Shown in pieces: positions 9,034 to 17,759 of a DNA stretch of 64,000 bases. Made by a program: the position numbers and the translations under genes. The DNA comes from Oceanobacillus sp. Castelsardo. Lineage in GTDB: Bacteria; Bacillota; Bacilli; Bacillales; Amphibacillaceae. The notes beneath the pieces are model-generated. The model made no database searches. It was not told the DNA's origin and worked only from the letters and a program-made list of their open reading frames with translations. The first letter of the stretch is position 1. The number at the start of each line of letters is the position of its first letter. Location: contig NZ_LYCS01000002.1 of assembly GCF_001659985.1 (NCBI RefSeq), forward strand, positions 372,001 to 436,000, read 5' to 3'.

Positions 9034-9369
9034 GTTTGTGTCTCCTAACAGTTATGTACTCTTATATCTCCTTTTTATTACTATAGCATGGGTGGTGATG
9101 GATTATTGTCGAATTTTGGCTTTCATTAAGAAGGCATTTACCAAAGAGTGGTAAATGCCATAGTCGTAAAGCTATTTTATAATTAGGGGTAATTCCTTTA
9201 ATAAAACGTATTATATTCATAAATTGCAGATGTATAAAAACTGATGAACTTGATTTTGGAGATTTCAATTGTGTTTTCGTAGAGGAATTTCTTTGCAACA
9301 TAAAATTACTAAACAAGGATGGATGGGCAAGGGGGAATTGTTTAATCAAGCGCTTAAGTAAATACCACT
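9034..9369. other. Gene-free interval with one perfect hairpin
   Basis: A 336-base interval. A 95-codon leftward frame here (9062-9349) has no ribosome site and an improbable composition, so I treat it as non-coding. The only clear structure is a perfect 11-bp stem, GGCATTTACCA/TGGTAAATGCC, at 9133-9159, without a T-run. It could end the coiled-coil gene transcript. Confidence 0.5.
9133..9159. repeat. Perfect 11-bp inverted repeat
   Basis: GGCATTTACCA, five-base loop AAGAG, TGGTAAATGCC. It may be a factor-independent transcript end or a processing site, but no poly-U follows on either strand. Confidence 0.5.
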
Positions 9370-9690
9370 TTATTCCTTTGTTTGCAGTTTGGAAATTTCT
9401 CTATCATGCTTTCCAACTTTTTCATCAAAATATTTAAGGTCATCTTTCGTTGCAAGATTGTCGAATTTAGACATAATATTTGTATAATTTTCCGTTAAAT
9501 TAGCTGTTTGTTCATGTATCAATTCTTGCTTTGACTCTAATCTGAGCAAACGATCATTCATTATTCTTAGTTCCTGCTTCATACTGGTTTGGTCTGCTCT
9601 CATTTCACTTAATTCCTGCTTCATTTCGCTTTGTTCTTGCTTCATTTCACTAATTTCCGCTAAGATCTTTTCTAATAATATTTCAGACAT
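9370..9690 (-). CDS. Small coiled-coil protein of unknown function
   Basis: A 106-residue acidic, soluble, almost wholly helical protein. Residues 1-70 are built of short repeats such as EMKQEQSEMKQELSEMRADQ, spaced in heptads typical of a parallel coiled coil. The tail TKDDLKYFDEKVGKHDREISKLQTKE is similar in style. I chose the ATG at 9690 because AGGTGAG precedes it; longer in-frame starts at 9708 and 9726 lack a good site. It resembles the many short coiled-coil hypothetical proteins of Bacillaceae. No enzymatic motif is visible. Confidence 0.75.
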   Translation of the reverse strand: MSEILLEKILAEISEMKQEQSEMKQELSEMRADQTSMKQELRIMNDRLLRLESKQELIHEQTANLTENYTNIMSKFDNLATKDDLKYFDEKVGKHDREISKLQTKE

Positions 9691-9851
9691 ATTCTCACCT
9701 TCATCCATTAAGACATAGTATAGCACATTTCTACATAAATAAACAAATTGCTGTCAGAAATTTCAATCACCAAAAATATGACTTGTCACAGGTCATGCGA
9801 AAGCCATATTTTTTACTACGCGAATAATTTTAGGCACCTTGAGGGTTCCAT

Positions 9852-10631
9852 CTAAATCACTGCATGCTCTTCCTCTTTCATGTCCGTAATAAACATATGC
9901 CCTGGTGCATGAGTGATCACTAATTCTGGTTTACTTGCCATAACTACTGCTTGAGGAGTAACCCCACAACCCCAAAATACTGGAACCTCTCCTTCATGAA
10001 TCGTTACGGAATCGCCAAAATCTGGATTGTTTATGTTTTTAATTCCGATCAAAGAAGGATCACCAATATGAATTGGAGCCCCGTGAACAGATGGAAATCT
10101 TGATGTAATTTGTGTAGCACGAATAGCTTCATCAGGTTTCATCGGACGCATACTTACTACCATTGGCCCTTGGAAAACCCCCGCAGATTCACAAGGTATA
10201 TTCGTCCTATACATCGAAACATTTTTACCTTCTTCAATGTAACGAATTGGAATTCCATTATCTAATAAAGGCTTTTCAAATGTAAAACTACAGCCGATTA
10301 AGAAAGAAACAAAATCGTCTTGCCAATAAGAGGAGATATCGGTAACTTCTTCGACAAATTCCCCATCTTTATAGATACGATATTTTGGTACATCTGTCCG
10401 TAAATCCCCAGTTGGTGTTGTTTTTTTCGGTACCGGAGAGCCGACATCTGTTACTTCAATTAGTGGACATGATTTAGGATTGCGCATACTAAACAACAAG
10501 AAATCATACGCATATTTCTTTGGTAAAATTACTAAGTTCGCTTGCGTATAGCCTGGTGCTAGCCCAGAAGTTGGTTTTTTCCATTCCGCTGTTCTAATTT
10601 GTTGTCGAATCTCTTCTGTTGTTCTACTCAT
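9852..10631 (-). CDS. ycsI: YcsI/UPF0317 family putative hydro-lyase
   Basis: A 259-residue member of the DUF1445 family (D-glutamate cyclase/hydro-lyase-like fold). Family-typical segments are GYTQANLVILPKKYAYDFLLF near the N-terminus, FLIGCSFTFE in the middle, and VPVFWGCGVTPQAVVM with ITHAPGHMFITD at the end. AGGAGGCG precedes the ATG. It closes the operon ycsG-pxpB-pxpA-pxpC-ycsI, which holds the same set of genes as the B. subtilis ycs-kip locus. Its association with 5-oxoprolinase suggests a role in processing 5-oxoproline or a related cyclic metabolite; the reaction is not established here. Confidence 0.93.
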   Translation of the reverse strand: MSRTTEEIRQQIRTAEWKKPTSGLAPGYTQANLVILPKKYAYDFLLFSMRNPKSCPLIEVTDVGSPVPKKTTPTGDLRTDVPKYRIYKDGEFVEEVTDISSYWQDDFVSFLIGCSFTFEKPLLDNGIPIRYIEEGKNVSMYRTNIPCESAGVFQGPMVVSMRPMKPDEAIRATQITSRFPSVHGAPIHIGDPSLIGIKNINNPDFGDSVTIHEGEVPVFWGCGVTPQAVVMASKPELVITHAPGHMFITDMKEEEHAVI

Positions 10632-10666
10632 AATTCTCGCCTCCTATTTACTTTTTAAAAACCCTT

Positions 10667-11620
10667 TTAATATATCCTTGCTCCAACAGCCAACTGACGT
10701 AATATTTTTTCCTGTTTTATATGTAAAGCTTGTGCTTCTTGCACACTTATTTCCTCAAATTGTAATTTTCCACCAGGCAAATTCTGAGCAACCCTGGCAA
10801 CATCAACTGAAATGACAGTAGCAATTCTTGTATAACCACCTGTCGTTTGACGGTCTGCCAAAAGAATAATCGGCTGTCCATTTGCCGGAACCTGTATCGT
10901 GCCAAGAAAAATACTATCTGAAATAATATCGGCTTTTGAAACATGTTGAATTTTTGGCCCATTTAAACGCATACCCATTCTATCCGTTTGTTTTGTAATT
11001 TCATATGTTCCAGTCAAAAATGTCTCGACAGTTCTTTGGGAAAAAGCATCCCTATCAGGTCCTAGTATCACTCTTATTTTTTGATCCGATTGATAAATAG
11101 GAATCAGATTATCGGGCAGTCTTCTTAGTCTAATTTTTTCTTTTACATCACTAGAATGTAACATATCATCTTTTTGTAAAAATCTACCGTTTACTCCCCC
11201 AATTCCAGCTTTTACATAAGTAGACCGACTCCCCATAACTACTGGTGTGTCTATACCTCCTGCTACTGCAATATATGTATATACACCTTTCTTAGGCTGA
11301 CCAAACGAAAGCGATTGGCCTTTTTGGACGAAGAAGGATTTCCACATTGGGATATCTTTTCCGTCCAGTTGAGGAGATAAATCAGCACCACATATAGCAA
11401 TGACAGTATCTTTTAAAAATACTAATTTAGGTCCCATGATCACTGCTTCAATACCAGCAGCGTTTCGTTCATTCCCGACAAGTAGATTTCCAACTTGGAG
11501 GGCAAATGGATCCATCGCACCAGAAACTACCATTCCATATTGTTGATATCCCATTCTTCCTAGGTCCTGTATGGACGTAGATAGGCCAGATTTTTCTACT
11601 TTAATAACTGCATTATTCAA
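10667..11620 (-). CDS. pxpC: 5-oxoprolinase subunit PxpC (KipA family)
   Basis: A 317-residue carboxyltransferase-like (biotin-dependent carboxylase C-terminal, KipA) subunit of the ATP-dependent 5-oxoprolinase PxpABC, which opens 5-oxoproline to L-glutamate. Typical segments are STSIQDLGRMGYQQYGM at the N-terminus, GADLSPQLDG, DRMGMRLNGP, and PILLADRQTTGGYTRIATV near the C-terminus. The start is TTG at 11620, two bases after the pxpA stop, so translation is probably coupled. An upstream TAGGGA is the only ribosome-like site. Confidence 0.94.
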   Translation of the reverse strand: MNNAVIKVEKSGLSTSIQDLGRMGYQQYGMVVSGAMDPFALQVGNLLVGNERNAAGIEAVIMGPKLVFLKDTVIAICGADLSPQLDGKDIPMWKSFFVQKGQSLSFGQPKKGVYTYIAVAGGIDTPVVMGSRSTYVKAGIGGVNGRFLQKDDMLHSSDVKEKIRLRRLPDNLIPIYQSDQKIRVILGPDRDAFSQRTVETFLTGTYEITKQTDRMGMRLNGPKIQHVSKADIISDSIFLGTIQVPANGQPIILLADRQTTGGYTRIATVISVDVARVAQNLPGGKLQFEEISVQEAQALHIKQEKILRQLAVGARIY

Positions 11621-11622
11621 AG

Positions 11623-12387
11623 TTACATCCCTACTCTTTTTAATATAATTCCATTGTTCATTAATTCTCTATTTAGCTTTTTCACAAATTCTAATGACTT
11701 TTCGCTATCACCATGAACACAAATGGTATCTGCATGAATCGGTATATCCGAACCATCCACTGCCTCTACTTTTCCATCTCTAACCATACGAATAACACGT
11801 GCAACCGCCTCATCCGAATCAGTTATCATGGCATTTGCAAGACTCCTCGATGTTAAAGTTCCATCTGGTTGGTATGTACGATCAGCAAAAACTTCTTCCG
11901 CTACTTGCAATCCAGCTTTTTTCCCCATTCGTATTAATTCACTACCTGCAAGACCAAATAAAATGAGTTCTGGGTTCACATCATACACGGCTTGAGCTAT
12001 TGTTTCCGCCATTTGCTGATCTTTACCCGCCATATTATATAATGCCCCATGTGGTTTTACATGATTAAGTTTTGAATTATTTACTTTTGCAAATGCTTGT
12101 ACCGCTCCAATTTGATAAATGATTAAGTTATAGAGCTCATCCATATCTAGATTTATTTCTCTTCTTCCAAATCCATGCAAATCTAAAAAACCAGGATGCG
12201 CTCCAAGTCCAACGCCATTTTCGACTGCTTTTTTGATAGTTTTTTGAATCACATTATGATCACCTGCATGATAACCACAAGCAATGTTAGCTGACGTAAT
12301 ACACTTCATCACATCGTCATCTTGACCGACTTTGAATGACCCGTAGCTTTCTCCTAAGTCACAATTTAAATCGACAAAATTCCCCAT
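11623..12387 (-). CDS. pxpA: 5-oxoprolinase subunit PxpA (LamB/YcsF family)
   Basis: A 254-residue LamB/YcsF-family subunit of 5-oxoprolinase. Hallmarks are VDLNCDLGESYGSF at the start, IACGYHAGDHNVI near residue 40, GAHPGFLDLHGFGRR near 70, VKPHGALYNM and ICVHGDSEKSL, which supply the metal- and substrate-binding histidines and aspartates. The ATG at 12387 is preceded by AAGGAGAG. An in-frame ATG at 12405 lies within that ribosome site and overlaps pxpB, so I reject it. The pxpB stop is four bases before the chosen start. Confidence 0.95.
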   Translation of the reverse strand: MGNFVDLNCDLGESYGSFKVGQDDDVMKCITSANIACGYHAGDHNVIQKTIKKAVENGVGLGAHPGFLDLHGFGRREINLDMDELYNLIIYQIGAVQAFAKVNNSKLNHVKPHGALYNMAGKDQQMAETIAQAVYDVNPELILFGLAGSELIRMGKKAGLQVAEEVFADRTYQPDGTLTSRSLANAMITDSDEAVARVIRMVRDGKVEAVDGSDIPIHADTICVHGDSEKSLEFVKKLNRELMNNGIILKRVGM

Positions 12388-12391
12388 AACG

Positions 12392-13117
12392 TCACTCTCC
12401 TTCATAAAGCACAGTTTCTACTTCATAACTATTATCTTCTACTTGTCTTTCTATCTCTTTATATTCGGATTCAGTTACTTGAACGAAACGAATATAATTC
12501 CCAGCTTTTAATAAAATAGGTTTATTTCTCATGGGCTCATATAGTTTCACAGGTGTTCTACCGATGATTTGCCATCCTCCTGGAGTTTCCATAGGATACA
12601 CACCAGTTTGCGAACCAGCAATTCCCACTGAACCTACTGGTATTTTTAAACGCGGTTCCTTCAATCTCGGTGTAGCAACTTTTTCGGACATTCCTCCTAA
12701 ATATGGAAAACCGGGTGTGAACCCCATCATATAAATTAAATAATCCGAACTTGTATGAATATGAATAACTTCATCCATGTTTAGTCCGTTATGGGTAGCA
12801 ACATGTTCTAAGTCAGGACCTGCATCACCACCATAAATAACTGGTATTTTAATAACATATGCAGGTGGCAATGTGATTTTTTCTAGTCTTTCCTCTAAAC
12901 TTTCCACTTGTTTCTTAAGTTCTTCAAATGTAATAACGTATGGTTCATAATAAATGGAAACCGCTGCATAAGTCGGAATCCATTCTAGTACCCCTCGTAT
13001 ATTTTCTTTTTCTAAAAACCACGAAAGACTGCGGACTTTTGCATTTATTTCTCTCGAGATAGAATTGCCTAATTGCACTCTTATCCCACAATCTCCAAAC
13101 GGTTCAATTTGAAACAT
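12392..13117 (-). CDS. pxpB: 5-oxoprolinase subunit PxpB (KipI family)
   Basis: A 241-residue KipI/allophanate-hydrolase-subunit-1 protein. The family signature MGFTPGFPYLGGM is near residue 130, followed by PRLKIPVGSVGIAGSQTGVYPMETPGGWQIIGRTP. In B. subtilis the orthologue KipI also inhibits the sporulation kinase KinA, so a second regulatory role is possible but unshown. GGTGGGGAT precedes the ATG. It is 25 bases after ycsG and four bases before pxpA, in one operon. Confidence 0.95.
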   Translation of the reverse strand: MFQIEPFGDCGIRVQLGNSISREINAKVRSLSWFLEKENIRGVLEWIPTYAAVSIYYEPYVITFEELKKQVESLEERLEKITLPPAYVIKIPVIYGGDAGPDLEHVATHNGLNMDEVIHIHTSSDYLIYMMGFTPGFPYLGGMSEKVATPRLKEPRLKIPVGSVGIAGSQTGVYPMETPGGWQIIGRTPVKLYEPMRNKPILLKAGNYIRFVQVTESEYKEIERQVEDNSYEVETVLYEGE

Positions 13118-13141
13118 TTTATCCCCACCATTACTTAAATG

Positions 13142-14371
13142 TTAAAATAGTTGTGGTATCATTTGAATTAATGTTTTGACACCTAAATATGCTGTTAAAA
13201 TAACGACAATCGCTCCAAATACCGTTAACCAAATGGGATGTTTATAATCACCAACTATTTTCTTGTTATGTGCTGCTAAAAGCATTGGTCCTAGAGTTAA
13301 TGGTAAAATTAAACCATTTACCGCTCCTGCCAGAACAAGTAATGTTGCAGCCTGTCCAATGAATACAAAAACAATAGTAGAAAACAAAATAAATCCAATA
13401 ATCCAATATTGATAATATTGTTCAATTTTTGGATGAAATGTTCGTAAAAAGGATACAGAAGTATATGCAGCACCAATAACAGAAGAAATCCCTGCAATCC
13501 ATAGTACTAAACCAAATATTCGATACCCAATGTCACCCGCAGCATATTGAAAAACTGTAGCAGCTGGATTGGACGGATCAAGATTCACTCCAGCATAGAC
13601 AACACCTAACACTGCTAAAAATAATAAAATACGAACAAGAGAAGCAACTAAAATCCCCATTGACGAAGTTCGTGTAACTTCTGGTATACTCTCTTTTCCT
13701 TTAATTCCTGCATCTAATAAACGGTGTCCACCGGAAAAGGTAATATACCCACCAACCGTTCCACCCACAATCGTAATAATCGCATAAAAGTCTAATTCTA
13801 AAGGAATAAAAGTTCGATAAATAGCGTCGCCAACTGGTGGTTGACTTACAAACATTACGTATGCAATTAAAACAAGAAGTACGGCCCCTAAAATATTTAC
13901 AATTCGGTCCATTGCCGCTCCTGCTTCTTTAGATAGGAATACAAAAATACATATAGCAGCTGAAATGATAGCACCAACTTTCGGATTAATTCCGAGTAAT
14001 GCGTTCAATCCAAGCCCGGTACCACCGATATTTCCAATATTAAAGGCAAGACCGCCAATAACTATAAAGACAGCAACAACCACCCCTAATCCCGGAATGA
14101 CTGCACTAGCAATTTCTTGACCTCTTTTACCAGAAACTGCAATAATTCTCCATACATTCAACTGTGCACCAATATCTAAAATAATGGATAAAAGGATAAC
14201 AAATCCAAAACTAGCTAAAAGGGTTTCAGTAAAAACAGCTGTTTGGGTTAAAAAACCAGGTCCAACAGCCGAAGTTGCCATGAGAAAGGCAGCACCAATC
14301 AAAGCACGACTTCTACTCTTTCTGTCCTTTTCAGATAGCAACACTTTTCCACCATTTTTCTTAACCGACAT
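13142..14371 (-). CDS. ycsG: NRAMP-family divalent metal/proton symporter-like transporter (YcsG)
   Basis: A 409-residue membrane protein with about 11 helices. The first helix carries SAVGPGFLTQTAV, in the place of the metal-site DPGN motif of true Nramp carriers. The canonical Asp is therefore absent, and the substrate may not be a metal ion. In its operon with 5-oxoprolinase it could import 5-oxoproline or another organic substrate, which is inference. TAGGAGGAAAG precedes the ATG. It is the first gene of the operon; unlike B. subtilis, no kipR regulator gene follows in this window. Confidence 0.9.
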   Translation of the reverse strand: MSVKKNGGKVLLSEKDRKSRSRALIGAAFLMATSAVGPGFLTQTAVFTETLLASFGFVILLSIILDIGAQLNVWRIIAVSGKRGQEIASAVIPGLGVVVAVFIVIGGLAFNIGNIGGTGLGLNALLGINPKVGAIISAAICIFVFLSKEAGAAMDRIVNILGAVLLVLIAYVMFVSQPPVGDAIYRTFIPLELDFYAIITIVGGTVGGYITFSGGHRLLDAGIKGKESIPEVTRTSSMGILVASLVRILLFLAVLGVVYAGVNLDPSNPAATVFQYAAGDIGYRIFGLVLWIAGISSVIGAAYTSVSFLRTFHPKIEQYYQYWIIGFILFSTIVFVFIGQAATLLVLAGAVNGLILPLTLGPMLLAAHNKKIVGDYKHPIWLTVFGAIVVILTAYLGVKTLIQMIPQLF

Positions 14372-14459
14372 GTACTCTTTCCTCCTAGATGTATATTAAT
14401 AATTTAGGATTTCCCTTCTTTCACGTACTATTCTTTAGGTGTTTTCCCTAAATAATTAG

Positions 14460-14515
14460 AAAACTAAGGCTATAGCCACACTTTATGGCCAATGCCTTAG
14501 TTGCGCTTATGCAAA
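14460..14515 (+). repeat. Dispersed hairpin repeat, copy 1
   Basis: The outer stem AACTAAGGC/GCCTTAGTT encloses a smaller GCC/GGC pair and is followed by the tail GCGCTTATGC. The AACT...AGTT frame and the GYNCTTAT tail are shared with the other family members, while the stem sequence differs. Confidence 0.6.
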
Positions 14516-14613
14516 TCCTTACATGGGGCAAGCAATTGGAGCCCCAGGGATAGCGTTTTAAACTATCCAATCTGCCAAAACAATCTAGAAAGAAAATATG
14601 ATCCTTTTGAATT

Positions 14614-14702
14614 AAAACTTTGCATTCGCTATCAAGCTTTAGCGAATACCCAAGTTGAACTTACTTATGCTGAATAAGGATGTTTATACATTCTTATCTT
14701 CC
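14614..14702 (+). repeat. Dispersed hairpin repeat, copy 2
   Basis: AACTT pairs with AAGTT, and ATTCGCTA with TAGCGAAT inside it. The tail is GAACTTACTTATGCTG, followed by a second small hairpin around GTTTATACATTC that is also seen in the copies at 43165 and 47935. Confidence 0.55.
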
Positions 14703-14829
14703 AACAAAAAACTACAACACTGTGCGAATGTTTGTAGTATACGTAAAATTATAAGGTATTTTTAATTTTCTTGTCTAGTATAAACAACAAAGCTATTCAC
14801 AAAATCCCAAAATTCCGGTATTATCAAAT

Positions 14830-14873
14830 AAAAAAAGAGGTACTGAAGCCTTGCTCGGCTCCAGCCCCTCTTC
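14830..14873 (-). terminator. Terminator of xpaC-yaaN
   Basis: On the leftward strand, AAGAGGGGCTGGAGCC pairs with GGCTTCAGTACCTCTT and a run of seven T residues follows. It starts just after the yaaN stop codon at 14880. Confidence 0.85.
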
Positions 14874-14879
14874 CCTTTT

Positions 14880-16031
14880 TTATTTTAACTCTAATAACTT
14901 CTGTTTTAATTCATTCTCCATGTTTTGTAGCTCTATTTCGGCTTGTTTACGCTTTTGGCGTCCTTCTGATTGGATTTGTAATGTTTCTTCAATCGTCGAA
15001 ACGAGATCTTCTTGGGTTTTCTTTAATGTTTCAATATCAATCAATCCGCGTTCATTTTCCTTTGCAGATTCTATCGTATTTGTTTTTAACATTTCGGCAT
15101 TTTTCGCGAGCAAATCATTCGTAGTCTGTGCCACTTGTTTTTGTGCTTCCACAGCATTTCGTTGTCGTAGTAACGTTAGAGAAATTGCGATTTGATTTTT
15201 CCATAATGGAATAGCGGTCAAAACGGATGATTGAATTTTTTCAACTAATGCCTGATTCGTGTTTTGAATAAGACGAATTTGTGGAGCGCTTTGCATCGTA
15301 ATTTGTCTACTTAATTTCAAATCATGAATACGTTTATCGAGGCGCTCCACAAATTGAATCGTATCATTTACTTCTTGTACATCCATTTGACTTTGAGTAC
15401 GTTCTGCATCTCGTTTTAACTCTGGAATCACTTTTGTTTCTAGTTCCTGAATCTTCACTTCTCCAGCCGCAATATAGATATTTAACGCATCATAGAAATC
15501 TCGATTTTTATCAAACAATTGTTGTAATAGTTGATTATCCTTCATAAGTGCATTTTTGTTTCGATCCAGTTTTACACTTATCCGGTCAATTTGTGCTCCT
15601 GTTTTTTGATATTTTGAAAGGATTTCATTAACAGAACTGGAGATCTTACCAAACATTCTCGATAAGAAACCACGTTTTTCTATTTTTAATTCATCCGGAT
15701 TAATAGACTCTAATCTCTTCATTAAATCTTTTAAAATGCCACCAATCTCTTGTACATCATTATTATCCACATGTTCTAGCATCGAATGAGAGAAGTCATG
15801 TAATTTTGCCTGAGCATTCGTCCCGTAAGTTATAACAGAGTCTGGAGATTTATGATCAATTTGTTTTGCAATTTCATAAGCCTTTTGCTTGTCCAGCTCA
15901 TGTAATCCGTCAATCATCTTCTTCGATATATTCTCATTTGTTTCTGCTATACCCATCGTGGATTCATCGTGTGTTGCAAATGGATTAGCAAGTAAATCAT
16001 CTATTTCTTCCGAGCGTTTTGATTCGTTCAT
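14880..16031 (-). CDS. yaaN: TelA/YaaN family protein (toxic anion resistance family)
   Basis: A 383-residue soluble, mostly helical protein of the TelA family. The central segment (residues about 110-330) shows the family pattern, with LDRNKNALMKDNQLLQQLFDKNRDFYDALNIYI, WKNQIAISLTLLRQRNAVEAQ and LLAKNAEMLKTNTIESAKENERG. TelA proteins are linked to tellurite or cell-envelope antimicrobial resistance, though the mechanism is unknown. AGGGGG precedes the ATG, which directly follows the xpaC stop. The xpaC-yaaN pair is conserved in Bacillus, so the two products probably act together. Confidence 0.92.
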   Translation of the reverse strand: MNESKRSEEIDDLLANPFATHDESTMGIAETNENISKKMIDGLHELDKQKAYEIAKQIDHKSPDSVITYGTNAQAKLHDFSHSMLEHVDNNDVQEIGGILKDLMKRLESINPDELKIEKRGFLSRMFGKISSSVNEILSKYQKTGAQIDRISVKLDRNKNALMKDNQLLQQLFDKNRDFYDALNIYIAAGEVKIQELETKVIPELKRDAERTQSQMDVQEVNDTIQFVERLDKRIHDLKLSRQITMQSAPQIRLIQNTNQALVEKIQSSVLTAIPLWKNQIAISLTLLRQRNAVEAQKQVAQTTNDLLAKNAEMLKTNTIESAKENERGLIDIETLKKTQEDLVSTIEETLQIQSEGRQKRKQAEIELQNMENELKQKLLELK

Positions 16032-16673
16032 TTAATAAATCCCCCTATTATTTTTCTTCATGCGATTAATGGAGTTTTTAGCTACGTCCAATTCAAAATG
16101 TAAAGTATCTACATCATCATTCAACATAATATATAGATCTTTTTTTACGGAATCATTCAAACTAGTTAATGTCGATTCTGTCTCACGCAATGATATTGTC
16201 ATTTCTCTTGATTTAGCGGGTTGAGAGGAGAGAAATGAATATTTTTCCGCAAGCTCTACTAACGAATCCAAACGTTCATAAAAGAATCCCTCAGCCTTAT
16301 AAAACCGCTTCGGCTCTTTTTTGGTATTGGAATATATTTTTCGAACGGTACGAATCATTTCGATGTTCCGTTTCGCATGTTGGATGCTGCGGACATTCAT
16401 TAAAGCTCGTTGCAAACGGGAAATCTTATCTTTCGCTTCTTTTAAGTTTCTTTCAATATATTTATATTCCCTACGAGTCAAACCATTTTTCTTTACAAAA
16501 CGTCTATTTGAAACTCCCTTAACAGTTAAAAACGTTAATCCTCCACTAATGAAGGCATATACAGTGGAAAGAAGAAATGTTTGCTCCAATGCTAAAAAAC
16601 TAAGAAGCCATATTCCAATCATCATGGCGAAAGATGAAATCGATTGTATGATAAATAGAACAAATGTCCTCAA
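16032..16673 (-). CDS. xpaC: XpaC family membrane-anchored protein
   Basis: A protein of about 213 residues with two hydrophobic helices near the N-terminus (about residues 5-55) and a basic, helical cytoplasmic remainder (KYIERNLKEAKDKISRLQRAL). It is an XpaC family protein (historically '5-bromo-4-chloroindolyl phosphate hydrolysis'). TAGGAG directly abuts the ATG at 16682, leaving no spacer, so the TTG nine bases further on (16673) is the better start; the longer form is possible. It is the first gene of the xpaC-yaaN operon. The biochemical role is unclear. Confidence 0.85.
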   Translation of the reverse strand: MRTFVLFIIQSISSFAMMIGIWLLSFLALEQTFLLSTVYAFISGGLTFLTVKGVSNRRFVKKNGLTRREYKYIERNLKEAKDKISRLQRALMNVRSIQHAKRNIEMIRTVRKIYSNTKKEPKRFYKAEGFFYERLDSLVELAEKYSFLSSQPAKSREMTISLRETESTLTSLNDSVKKDLYIMLNDDVDTLHFELDVAKNSINRMKKNNRGIY

Positions 16674-16848
16674 ATGGTTCATCTCCTATTAAAACCTTAA
16701 TTATTTTTAATTTATTCTTTATACGGATTCATCCGACGAAAGGTTTCATAATTTCCTTATCTTCATTTTAATGAATTTATCAAAACAAGCCAAACTAGAG
16801 AACAGTTCAGATAATTGTCAAAATACTTTGCATATGATAGAGTATTAG

Positions 16849-16902
16849 AAAACTTAACATTACCTATTGAGCTAAATGGGGTGCAAGTTGCACTTATTCA
16901 GA
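16849..16902 (+). repeat. Dispersed hairpin repeat, copy 3 (degenerate stem)
   Basis: AACTT...AAGTT with the tail GCACTTATTCAG, in the leader of coaW. The inner stem (CATTACC with GGGGTG) is weak. The tail matches copies at 43165 and 14460 closely. Confidence 0.45.
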
Positions 16903-16941
16903 CTTTCAAAAAATAAATTTGCAATAGAAAGGAATATTCCT

Positions 16942-17745
16942 ATGACAAATAAAATTGGGATTGATGCGGGGGGTTCCTTGATCAAAATAGCTTATGAAGA
17001 ACAAGGTAAATTCCATGTAAAAACATACGGAAATGATGAATCAAAAAACTTGATCCAATGGTTAACATTGCTTAACCCCAACGCCTCACTCTACATAACC
17101 GGCGGAAAAAGCACCTCCATTAAAGAACAAACCATGCAACAATGTGTATACATAGAAGAATTTGAAGCAGTAACAAGAGGGGCACGTTTTCTAGTAAAGC
17201 GGGAAATTCCAAGCTTCCAAGATGATTTTATTCTCGTTAGCCTTGGAACAGGTACATCCATTTTTCACGTAACCGAAGAGGCATCTCATCGGCTGCTTGG
17301 GAGTGGGATTGGCGGCGGAACACTAATGGGACTAGGCTCTATCATTACAGGAAGAAGGGATTATCAACATCTTGTAAGTCTCGCTGAAAAAGGCTCAAGT
17401 CAAAAAAGCGATTTATTAGTTCGTGATATTTATGCACCCGATGAGCCACCCATCCCAGGAGATCTTACAGCAGCTAACTTTGGAAAAGCCCACTTTAACA
17501 TGCAAGCAAGAGCGGAAGATCATATAGCTGCACTTATTCGACTAATCGGAGAAACAATTATTTCCTTAGCAAGTCAAGCGGCTAGGATCTTAGGTGTTGA
17601 AAAGATAGTATTTGTAGGAAGTACGTTAAATGGAAATAAACCTTTGAAAGAAGTACTAAGTGGATTCCAAAGTATGATGCAATATGAACCAATTTTTCTG
17701 GAAAAGGGTTCGTATGCAGGAGCAATCGGCACCCTTATTTCATAG
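16942..17745 (+). CDS. coaW: Type II pantothenate kinase
   Basis: A 267-residue kinase of the eukaryote-like (type II) class that phosphorylates pantothenate in the first step of CoA synthesis. Features are the phosphate-1 loop GIDAGGSLIKIAYEE at the N-terminus, VSLGTGTSIFHV near residue 100 and LGSGIGGGTLMGLG near 118. The length equals that of staphylococcal CoaW. AAAGGAA precedes the ATG at 16942; an in-frame upstream ATG at 16876 would add an unlikely 22 residues overlapping the hairpin repeat. Type II kinases are not feedback-inhibited by CoA. Confidence 0.92.
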   Translation: MTNKIGIDAGGSLIKIAYEEQGKFHVKTYGNDESKNLIQWLTLLNPNASLYITGGKSTSIKEQTMQQCVYIEEFEAVTRGARFLVKREIPSFQDDFILVSLGTGTSIFHVTEEASHRLLGSGIGGGTLMGLGSIITGRRDYQHLVSLAEKGSSQKSDLLVRDIYAPDEPPIPGDLTAANFGKAHFNMQARAEDHIAALIRLIGETIISLASQAARILGVEKIVFVGSTLNGNKPLKEVLSGFQSMMQYEPIFLEKGSYAGAIGTLIS

Positions 17746-17759
17746 GTGCCGACTTTTTT
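17726..17759 (+). terminator. Terminator of coaW
   Basis: TCGGCACC pairs with GGTGCCGA, followed by CTTTTTTA. The stem includes the last codons and the TAG stop of coaW. Confidence 0.85.

Larger units (their letters stand above)
14372..14829. other. Gene-free interval holding two hairpin repeats
   Basis: A 458-base interval upstream of ycsG. It contains two copies of the dispersed hairpin family (14460-14515 and 14614-14702). No open frame with a ribosome site was seen on either strand. The ycsG promoter should lie at its left end, but no convincing -35/-10 pair stood out. Confidence 0.6.

Noticed and set aside
9062-9349. 95-codon leftward frame
   Set aside because: No ribosome site, odd composition and no similarity pattern; the interval is better explained as non-coding.
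14771-15195. Plus-strand frames over yaaN
   Set aside because: They lie antisense to a well-supported gene, with shadow composition and no ribosome site.
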